From positions 26,769 through 90,768 of the forward strand of contig NZ_BOMN01000028.1 in assembly GCF_016862215.1 (NCBI RefSeq): a stretch of 64,000 nt of DNA, written 5' to 3'. The notes beneath the pieces are model-generated. The model had not been told where the DNA came from. It was given only the letters and a program-made list of their open reading frames with translations, and ran no database searches. The translations under genes and the position numbers were made by a program. Positions within the stretch are counted from its first letter, which is position 1; the number at the start of each line of letters is the position of its first letter. Positions 57,655-64,000 of the stretch are shown one piece after another. Source of the stretch: Winogradskya humida (GTDB lineage: Bacteria > Actinomycetota > Actinomycetes > Mycobacteriales > Micromonosporaceae).

Positions 57655-59856
57655 ATGGGATTTGCGGCACGCACGCTGGTCGAGGCGTTGCCCGGGCCGG
57701 CGGCGATCGTGGACACGGATGGTCGTGTCCTGGTCGCCAACGGCAGATGGGCGCCACCGTTGTCCCCCGAGGGTGCCGTGCTGGCCACGGCGTCGGGAAG
57801 CTGCCCGGCCCACGCATCGGGAAGCTGCCCGGCCCACGAGGAGCTGTTGTCCGCGGTCCGGACGATGACCCGCGCGGATCCGGCCACCGAGCTGCCGTGC
57901 AAGTGCGACGGGAGCATGCTGCGGGTCGCGTACCTGGAGAGTGACTGCGGTTCTCCGCGTCGGCTCGTAAGCGTGGAGCAGTCACGCTCGGAGGGCGACG
58001 GAGCAGCCGAGGCCAAGTCGCAGTTCCTGGCGCTGCTCGGGCACGAGATCCGGACCCCGGTCACCACCGTGGTCGCCACGATGGATCTGCTGCGTGCCCA
58101 GCACCTGCAGCAGGACGTCCGCGAGGTCGTCGACAACGTGCACCGCTCGGTGCACGCGCTGAAGACGCTCACCGACGACCTGCTCGACCTGGCCCGGCTC
58201 GAGACCGGCAGCCTGGAGGTCGAGCGCGGGCCGGTGGCGCTGCGCCCGGTGCTCGAAGGCGTCATCGAACCGCTCCAGCAGGAAGCCCGCAGCAAGCGGA
58301 TCCTGCTGCTCGCCACGCCCGCACCGGACCTGCCCACGGCGGTGTTCGGCGACGTGGACCGGCTCCGCCAGGTGCTGACCTGCGTGGTCGGCAACGCCGT
58401 CAAGTTCACCGACTCCGGCGAGGTCGTGGTCACCGCCGCGCGCGACGGCTCGGACGCGTACCTGATAACGGTCGCCGACACCGGCCCCGGCATCGACGAG
58501 CCGGACCGCAGGCGGATCTTCGCGCCGTTCGTGCAGGCCGACTCGTCGGCGAACCGCCGGCACGAGGGCGCCGGGCTCGGGCTCGCGCTCGCCGCCCGGC
58601 TCGTCGCCTGCATGGGCGGCGCCATCGACGTGCTCTCCCAGCCTGGTGAGGGCTCCCAGTTCCGGATCCGGCTGCCCTACGAGCCCGTTCCGGAGCAGGC
58701 CGGCCGATCGGCTCCGGCACCGCTGGCCCGGCGCCGGGTGGCGGTCGTCGCCCCCTCGCCCCGCTCCGAGCAGGCAATGCTCTGGATGCTGATCGGCGCG
58801 GGCGCCGAACCCACGCCGGCCCGCTTCGCCGAGGTCACCGCGGGCGTGTCCGGAGTGGACACCGTGATCTGGTGCGACGACGCGCACGACCCGGAAGCGG
58901 TGAACCGGGCCGAGCTGGTCACGAAGGCGCTCGGCCCGAACGGGCGGGCGCTGATGATCAGCACCACCGACCCGCGCACCGGCCTGGTCCGTAAACCCGG
59001 CGTGCTGACCGCGCCCCTGGTGCTGGCCCGGCTGGTCGCGACGCTCAACCAGGAACGCACCGGCGTACGCGGCGCGCCCGTCACCGTCCCGAAGCTCGAC
59101 GGCGGCCGGGTACTGCTCGCCGAGGACAACGACGTCAACCGGACCGTGTTCAAGCGGATGATCCAGCTGCTCGGCGTCGAGTGCGACACCGCGGCCGACG
59201 GCGCCGAGGCCGCGGAGAAGGTGCTGGGCGGGGCGGCGTACGACGTCGTCCTGATGGATCTTCAGATGCCCCGGATGGACGGGCTGGAAGCCACCCGGCA
59301 CATCCGCGGCGCCGGCTCGCGGACGCCGATCCTGGCGCTCACCGCGACGGCGCTGCAGGGCGACAAGGAACGCTGTCTCGCCGCCGGGATGGACGGCCAC
59401 CTCAGCAAGCCGATCACGCTGCCCGACCTGCGGGCAGCGCTGGAGCCCTACCTCACGAAACCCGAGGAAGAAGCCCAGGCGGACCCGGTCGACCTCAGCA
59501 AGCTGCACGAACTCGAGCAGCAGCTCGAGGACCGGGCACTGGTCGAGATCACCGTGAACACCTTCCTCGCGCAGCTCGACGGGCGGCGCACGGCGCTGGC
59601 CGACGCGCTGCGCAACCGGGACCACGACGCGCTGCGCGCCACCGCGCACACGCTGAAGTCGTCCAGCGCGCTGCTGGGGGCGGACCCGCTCGCCGAGGCG
59701 TGCGCACTGATCGAACGGAACGCGATCGCCGGTACCAGCGAGGAAGAGCTGGCCGGGCTGGTCGAGAGCGTGGAGAACGCGGTGGCCGGAACGGTCCGCG
59801 TGATGTCCGGCTACCTCGCCGGGGACGAAGGAGCACAGCGTGCCGCACAACTTTGA
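57655..59856 (+). CDS. Hybrid histidine kinase with receiver and Hpt domains
   Basis: A 733-residue soluble hybrid kinase: PAS-like sensor (about 5-110), HisKA with His130 in LLGHEIRTPVTTVV, and HATPase (NAVKFTDSG, DTGPGIDEP, GAGLGLALAARL). A degenerate receiver-like segment lies near 365-480, and a true receiver follows with Asp535 in VLMDLQMPRMDG and Lys in HLSKPITL. An Hpt domain with His665 in ATAHTLKSSSALLG ends it. I chose the ATG at 57655 with AAAGG upstream; the ATG at 57607 lacks such a site. A 24-bp duplication (57790-57837) repeats ASGSCPAH in the sensor. No dedicated output regulator is adjacent. Overlaps the next kinase gene. Confidence 0.93.
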   Translation: MGFAARTLVEALPGPAAIVDTDGRVLVANGRWAPPLSPEGAVLATASGSCPAHASGSCPAHEELLSAVRTMTRADPATELPCKCDGSMLRVAYLESDCGSPRRLVSVEQSRSEGDGAAEAKSQFLALLGHEIRTPVTTVVATMDLLRAQHLQQDVREVVDNVHRSVHALKTLTDDLLDLARLETGSLEVERGPVALRPVLEGVIEPLQQEARSKRILLLATPAPDLPTAVFGDVDRLRQVLTCVVGNAVKFTDSGEVVVTAARDGSDAYLITVADTGPGIDEPDRRRIFAPFVQADSSANRRHEGAGLGLALAARLVACMGGAIDVLSQPGEGSQFRIRLPYEPVPEQAGRSAPAPLARRRVAVVAPSPRSEQAMLWMLIGAGAEPTPARFAEVTAGVSGVDTVIWCDDAHDPEAVNRAELVTKALGPNGRALMISTTDPRTGLVRKPGVLTAPLVLARLVATLNQERTGVRGAPVTVPKLDGGRVLLAEDNDVNRTVFKRMIQLLGVECDTAADGAEAAEKVLGGAAYDVVLMDLQMPRMDGLEATRHIRGAGSRTPILALTATALQGDKERCLAAGMDGHLSKPITLPDLRAALEPYLTKPEEEAQADPVDLSKLHELEQQLEDRALVEITVNTFLAQLDGRRTALADALRNRDHDALRATAHTLKSSSALLGADPLAEACALIERNAIAGTSEEELAGLVESVENAVAGTVRVMSGYLAGDEGAQRAAQL
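57790..57837 (+). repeat. 24-bp in-frame tandem duplication in the kinase sensor region
   Basis: Two adjacent 24-bp copies differ at one base and encode ASGSCPAH twice, adding a second Cys. A recent duplication that keeps the frame. Confidence 0.85.
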
Positions 59857-60691
59857 GACGCCGGCCGCCGCGATGGACGTGCACGCCGAACTGGCACGCG
59901 AGCGGCAGCGCAACGCCGAGCTCGAGCGCACCGTGCGCGAGCTCAGCCGCTCCGTCGCCGACCTCGAGGCCTTCTCCCGGGAGATCAGCCACGACCTGAA
60001 GGCGCCCCTCGCGGGCATCTGCGGGTACGCCCAGCTGCTCACCCACCTCGACGTCGGCTACCCGCGCCCGGACGACTACGACGACTTCGTCGCGGAGATC
60101 AACCGGGGCACCGACCGGATGACGCGGCTGATCGACGACGTGCTCGCGTACTCCACCGTGCGCGGGGCCGGCCTGCACCTGACGGCGATCGACCTGACCG
60201 CCCTGGTGGACGACGTGGTCGCCGATCGCGCCATGGAGCTGCCCCGCCCCGGCGTCGGTCCGCGACCGGTCCCGGACATCACCCGCGAGCCGCTGCCCCC
60301 GGTCCAGGGCGACCACGGCATGCTGCGGCGGCTGATGGAGAACCTGCTCGGCAACGCGGTGAAGTACGTGCGGCCCGGGGAGCCGGCGCGCGTACACATC
60401 GCGGCCGAGGTGGGCGAGGACGCCATGGTGCGGGTCGAGGTGACCGACCACGGTGTCGGTATCCCGGACGGGCAGCACGAGGCGATCTTCGGGGAGCTGC
60501 ACCGGGCGCACCCGGACGCGTACCCGGGGACCGGTCTGGGCCTGACCATCTGCCGGCGGATCGTGGAACGGCTCGGCGGCAGCATCGGCGCCGACCCGGG
60601 TTTCCGCGGCGGCGCGCGGATCTGGTTCACCCTCCCGGTCGCCGTCGTCAGCGACCAGCTACCGGCGCTCAAGAGCTCCGCGCACTCCTGA
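59840..60691 (+). CDS. Soluble histidine kinase (phytochrome-like HisKA/HATPase)
   Basis: A 283-residue cytoplasmic kinase consisting of a short coiled-coil start (ELARERQRNAELERTVRELSRSVADLEAF), HisKA with His51 in ISHDLKAPLAGICGYAQLL and a HATPase domain (NLLGNAVKYV, DHGVGIPDG, GTGLGLTICRRIVE). There is no sensor domain, so it may receive signals by contact with the hybrid kinase whose gene end it overlaps by 17 bp. No response regulator lies next to it. It could phosphorylate the orphan OmpR-type regulator at 33.3 kb (hypothesis). Confidence 0.92.
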   Translation: MPHNFETPAAAMDVHAELARERQRNAELERTVRELSRSVADLEAFSREISHDLKAPLAGICGYAQLLTHLDVGYPRPDDYDDFVAEINRGTDRMTRLIDDVLAYSTVRGAGLHLTAIDLTALVDDVVADRAMELPRPGVGPRPVPDITREPLPPVQGDHGMLRRLMENLLGNAVKYVRPGEPARVHIAAEVGEDAMVRVEVTDHGVGIPDGQHEAIFGELHRAHPDAYPGTGLGLTICRRIVERLGGSIGADPGFRGGARIWFTLPVAVVSDQLPALKSSAHS

Positions 60692-60708
60692 TCTTTCCCA
60701 GAACACGG

Positions 60709-60726
60709 CTTGAGACCGGCTTGAGA
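60709..60726 (+). promoter_or_regulatory. Tandem TTGA-box promoter (two units) of the secreted repeat protein
   Basis: CTTGAGA is repeated identically at 60709 and 60720, an exact 11-bp period. CCGATCT follows at 60734-60740, at the same distance as in the GT2 promoter. Unlike the three other arrays, the start codon is 47 bp away, leaving room for an untranslated leader with a GAGATGAGG site. Confidence 0.65.
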
Positions 60727-60773
60727 CAGCGGGCCGATCTACCAGTCGAATTGCTCGAACGAGATGAGGCCAG

Positions 60774-63700
60774 ATGAACATGAGGCGTTTGCTCACCCTG
60801 GTGGGCGCCGGAATGGTGGGCGTGGCGGCGACCGCCGTCGGCACGCCCATGGCGGCACTTGCGGCTCCCGCCGCACCGAAGAGCTGGAGCGTGGCCCGCG
60901 CGGCCGACGACGTGCACCAGATCAACGTGGCGTGGAAGGCCGTCGCCGACGCCGACCACTACGTCGTCGACGTGCTCGCGGACGACGTGGACACGGTGAT
61001 CAGCGTGCCGGCCACGTCGCTGTCCTACGCGGTCGCCGCGCCGAACCCGTGCACCACCTACAAGATCAAGGTGGGTGCGGCCGACGCCGCCGGCAATACC
61101 GCGCTCACGAGCAGCTGGACCCTCAAGCCTCTCGCACCCGGATACGCAGCCGGCATGGTCACCGGTCGCGAGGACGACGGCACCACGGCCACAGCGTCGT
61201 GGAAGACACCGTCCTCCCCCGGCTACACCCCGGTGACCGGATACCACGTCGTCTTCACCCGCACCGCCGACAACGTCGTCCTGGTCGACACGACCAACCT
61301 CAACACGTCGTTCCGGTACGAGAACATCGACGCCTCCAAGACCTACAGCCTCTCGCTCACCGCGATCAACGACTTCGGTTCCTGTGTCACCGCCAAGGCC
61401 TCGATGAGCGCGTTCAAGCCGTCGAACCCGACCGACCTGGTCGTGCAGCGCCGCGCGGACACGCCGGGCACGGTCGAGGTCGTCTGGACCGCTCCGACCA
61501 CCGGGCCGGCTCCGACGTACTACCTGGTCAACTATGGCGAGTCCAAGATCACCGGCTCGCTGAAGGTGGACGCGTCCGCCACGTCCGGGACGCTCAAGCT
61601 CGACACGGCCAAGAGCTGGATCATCGAGGTCAAGGCGTACAACGCGAACGGCGGCAGCGGCGCGGCGACCGGTTCCGTGCCGATCTGGACCGCGCAGGTC
61701 CCGGTCGCGACGCCGACGCCGGCCCCCACGGCGAGCACGCCGGCCACCGACGCCTCTTCCCCGGCGCCGGACCCGACGCAGACCACCACGACCACGACGG
61801 TCAGCACCGGCTCGGACCGCACCCCGCCGACCATCACCACGACGCTGTCGGCCAAGCCGAACAACGGCTGGTTCAAGACGCCGGTCACCGTGCACTTCAC
61901 CTGTACCGACGAGGGTGGCGTGGCCAAGTGCCCCGACGACATCACCGCTGACAAGGACGGCCTGCTGCAGCGGTTCACCGGCACCGCCGTGGACGCCGCT
62001 GGCAACACCACGACCACCACGCTGATGCTGAGCGTCGACCAGATCGCGCCGACCATCTCGGCGACGGTCATCGGCACCAAGAACGCGGCCGGCTGGTACA
62101 CCTCGGCGCCGACCATCCACTACACCTGCGCCGACAACCTGGCCCTGGCGACCTGCCCGGCCGACACCCCGGTCACGCTCAACGCGATCGCCCAGAAGGT
62201 CACCGGCACCGCTGCCGACAAGGGCGGCAACACGGCGACCGCCACGGTCACGCTGAACATCGACCAGGTCGCCCCGGTCATCAAGGCCACCATCATCGGT
62301 GAGCCGAACGCCGACGGCTGGTACAAGACCGCCCCGACCGTCCACTTCACCTGCACCGACGTGGGCTCCGGCGTCGCCGAGTGCCCCGCCGACCGGGTGC
62401 TGAACCTCGACAACTCCGGCCGCAAGGTCGTCGGCACCGTCACCGACGTGGCCGGCAACACCGCCACCGCCACGGTCGAGCTCAACCTCGACCAGGCCCG
62501 CCCGGTCATCACCGCGTCGATCATCGGTGACGCGAACGACAAGGGCTGGTACAAGACCGCCCCGACCGTCCACTTCACCTGCACCGACGACGGCGGCGCC
62601 GGCATCGCCAGCTGCCCCGCCGACAGCACCGTCCTCACCGACGGCATCGGCCAGGCCGTCACCGGCACCACGTTCGACCTGGCCGGCAACTCGGCCACCA
62701 CCACCGTCAAGGTGAGCGTCGACCAGACCGCGCCGGTCATCACCGCCACGGTGTCGGGCGACGCCAACGCCGACGGCTGGTACAAGACCGCCCCGACCGT
62801 CCACTTCACCTGCACCGACGACGGTGGCGCCGGCATCGCCGACTGCCCCGCCGACGTACCGGTCACCGCCGACACCGCCGCCAAGCTGATCCTGGGCACC
62901 GCGGTCGACGCCGCCGGCAACACCGCCACCGCCTCCGCCACCGTCAACGTCGACCAGACCGCACCGGCCATCACCGCCGCGATCATCGGCGACGCCACCA
63001 CCGACGGCTGGTTCAAGAAGGCCCCGACCGTCCACTTCACCTGCACCGACACGGGCTCCGGCCTGGCCACCTGCCCGTCCGACGCGACGGTCACCCAGGA
63101 TGGCGCCAACCAGCGGATCACCGGCACGGCGGTCGACAAGGCCGGCAACGCCACCACCGCCGGTGTCACGGTCAGCGTCGACCTGGTCGGCCCCCAGATC
63201 AAGGCGACGGTCGACGGCACGAAGACCGACGCCGGCTGGTACACCGCCGCCCCGACCGTGAAGTTCACCTGCACGGACGACGGCTCCGCGGTCGCCACCT
63301 GCCCCGCCGACGTCACCGTCACCACCGAGGGCGCACAGATCAGCGTCCCGGGCATCGCCACCGACAAGGCCGGCAACAGCACCACCACCACGGTCAGCCT
63401 GAACGTCGACAAGACCGCCCCGGTCACCACGATCCTGGGCGCCGCCAGCGGCACCGCCTACGGCGCCGAGGCCACCCCGGCGGTGTCCTGCCGCACCACC
63501 GACACCGGCTCGGGCATCGCCACCGACGCCACCATCACCCACACCACCAACGACAAGGGCCTGCACACGATCCTCTGCGCCGGCGGCGTCGACAAGGCCG
63601 GCAACAAGGCCGCCCCGGTCACCGTCACCTACACGGTCGAGCCCACGGTCGCCTGGCTGATCCAGCTCACCCACCAGTACCTGCCCACCGCGAGCGCCGC

Positions 63701-63857
63701 GTCGCTCAAGGACTTCGACACCAACCTCAACAAGCACCAGTTCCTGGTCTACATCGCCCGGGTCCTGCTCGCCAGCATCGGCAAGAAGCCGGCCCTGACC
63801 CAGGCACAGTCAACGACGCTCATCTACTGGGCCTTCGTCCTCAACAAGAAGTTCTGA
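60774..63857 (+). CDS. Large secreted Ig-like/FN3 repeat protein (putative adhesin)
   Basis: A 1027-residue exported protein: signal peptide (LLTLVGAGMVGVAATAVGTPMAALA), three FN3-like domains (about 32-300) and a Pro/Thr linker (about 305-345). Seven Ig-like repeats of about 74 residues follow, each with a W(Y/F)K-xAPTVHFTCTD core and a second Cys in a CPAD motif, so each repeat likely has one disulfide. A diverged eighth repeat and a C-terminal helical segment (about 955-1027) without LPXTG or membrane anchor end it. Repeats are near-identical at DNA level. Expression probably depends on the TTGA-box array. Likely a cell-surface or matrix protein; function inferred. Confidence 0.87.
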   Translation: MNMRRLLTLVGAGMVGVAATAVGTPMAALAAPAAPKSWSVARAADDVHQINVAWKAVADADHYVVDVLADDVDTVISVPATSLSYAVAAPNPCTTYKIKVGAADAAGNTALTSSWTLKPLAPGYAAGMVTGREDDGTTATASWKTPSSPGYTPVTGYHVVFTRTADNVVLVDTTNLNTSFRYENIDASKTYSLSLTAINDFGSCVTAKASMSAFKPSNPTDLVVQRRADTPGTVEVVWTAPTTGPAPTYYLVNYGESKITGSLKVDASATSGTLKLDTAKSWIIEVKAYNANGGSGAATGSVPIWTAQVPVATPTPAPTASTPATDASSPAPDPTQTTTTTTVSTGSDRTPPTITTTLSAKPNNGWFKTPVTVHFTCTDEGGVAKCPDDITADKDGLLQRFTGTAVDAAGNTTTTTLMLSVDQIAPTISATVIGTKNAAGWYTSAPTIHYTCADNLALATCPADTPVTLNAIAQKVTGTAADKGGNTATATVTLNIDQVAPVIKATIIGEPNADGWYKTAPTVHFTCTDVGSGVAECPADRVLNLDNSGRKVVGTVTDVAGNTATATVELNLDQARPVITASIIGDANDKGWYKTAPTVHFTCTDDGGAGIASCPADSTVLTDGIGQAVTGTTFDLAGNSATTTVKVSVDQTAPVITATVSGDANADGWYKTAPTVHFTCTDDGGAGIADCPADVPVTADTAAKLILGTAVDAAGNTATASATVNVDQTAPAITAAIIGDATTDGWFKKAPTVHFTCTDTGSGLATCPSDATVTQDGANQRITGTAVDKAGNATTAGVTVSVDLVGPQIKATVDGTKTDAGWYTAAPTVKFTCTDDGSAVATCPADVTVTTEGAQISVPGIATDKAGNSTTTTVSLNVDKTAPVTTILGAASGTAYGAEATPAVSCRTTDTGSGIATDATITHTTNDKGLHTILCAGGVDKAGNKAAPVTVTYTVEPTVAWLIQLTHQYLPTASAASLKDFDTNLNKHQFLVYIARVLLASIGKKPALTQAQSTTLIYWAFVLNKKF
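61850..63420 (+). repeat. About 222-bp coding repeats (7 copies) in the adhesin gene
   Basis: Seven Ig-like repeats. The core around GGCTGGTACAAGACCGCC recurs nearly identically near 62320, 62545 and 62772, with looser copies at about 61864, 62091, 63004 and 63235. The high DNA identity of the middle copies suggests recent duplication or gene conversion. Confidence 0.8.
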
Positions 63858-63873
63858 TCCACCGCTAGCTGAA

Positions 63874-63905
63874 GCAGGGCCGGAGCTCACGAGCTCCGGC
63901 CCTGC
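63874..63905 (+). terminator. Strong hairpin terminator after the adhesin gene
   Basis: GCAGGGCCGGAGCTC (63874-63888) and GAGCTCCGGCCCTGC (63891-63905) form a perfect 15-bp stem 16 bp after the stop codon. Confidence 0.85.
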
Positions 63906-63908
63906 CTG

Positions 63909-64000
63909 CTGTCCAGGCCGAGTGGGCCCGGTGGCCTGTCCAGGCCGAGTGGGCCCGGTGGCCTGTCCAGGCCGAGTGGGCCCGGTGGCCTGTCCAGGCC
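63909..64000. repeat. 27-bp tandem repeat array running off the window
   Basis: The 27-bp unit starting CTGTCCAGGCCGAGTGGGCC is present in three exact copies (63909, 63936, 63963) plus an 11-base start of a fourth at the window edge. It is intergenic and directly behind a terminator. A VNTR-like array of unknown total length. Confidence 0.9.

Noticed and set aside
60669..63737. 1022-codon open frame antisense to the adhesin gene
   Set aside because: Gly/Val/Asp repeats arise from the complement of the coding repeats; no signal peptide, start site or domain.
63909..64000. CRISPR array at the window edge
   Set aside because: Copies are contiguous and identical with no unique spacers; this is a tandem repeat.

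Overview
The window is chromosomal DNA of a high-GC actinobacterium. Coding density is high, codons end in G or C, GTG starts are common, and ATGA/GTGA stop-start overlaps are frequent. The mixture of a PhoP/PhoR-type pair, a DUF3040 protein, IclR, WYL and LacI regulators and many cell-envelope glycosyltransferases fits a filamentous, probably Micromonosporaceae-like (Actinoplanes-type) organism. That placement is inference. No rRNA, tRNA or CRISPR was seen.

Region 1 (1-7.5 kb): the 3' end of a PhoP-like response regulator and its histidine kinase. Next comes a class I DAHP synthase preceded by an aromatic leader peptide (Trp-Tyr-Ser-Trp-Phe) and an intrinsic attenuator. Two membrane glycosyltransferases follow (a GT39-type enzyme and a GT2-GtrA fusion). 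Each of these has TCACAG-type 7+4+7 direct repeats upstream, matching the PhoP box known from mycobacteria.

Region 2 (7.6-24.6 kb) is accessory metabolism and regulation: LysR/dienelactone hydrolase, DUF3040, a winged-helix protein with a GNAT, and an IclR-controlled catabolic cluster. The cluster holds an amidohydrolase, a CaiB-type CoA-transferase, a citrate synthase/citryl-CoA lyase-like protein and LigB/LigA-like ring-cleavage subunits. Then come VOC/WYL, a methyltransferase, an AAC(3)-like acetyltransferase, anchored envelope proteins (one with an AbfB lectin domain) and a decayed AbiEi-like antitoxin.

Region 3 (23.5-31.9 kb) is an alpha-mannoside uptake and degradation operon: LacI repressor, ABC binding protein, two permeases, a GH5-like glycosidase and a GH38 alpha-mannosidase. 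Two matching operators lie in the promoter.

Region 4 (32-63.9 kb) is a large surface-glycan and adhesin locus. It contains two dolichol-phosphate-mannose-synthase-like GT2 genes (one truncated), an EAL c-di-GMP phosphodiesterase, an orphan OmpR-type regulator and an IS5 relic split by an IS30 element. It also has two small anchored surface proteins, a nucleotidyltransferase-P-loop kinase fusion, two large GT-C membrane proteins (one AftD-like) and a flippase operon with three glycosyltransferases. The rest is a Ser/Thr kinase with a ricin-type lectin tail, a phosphoesterase, a secreted beta-helix protein, an acyltransferase, a hybrid histidine kinase with a second kinase, and a secreted Ig-like repeat protein. 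Four promoters here share tandem NTTGARN heptamers at an exact 11-bp period. In three of them the last heptamer ends exactly 21 bp before the start codon. This looks like an undescribed regulon, and the nearby orphan regulator and orphan kinases are the obvious candidate controllers.
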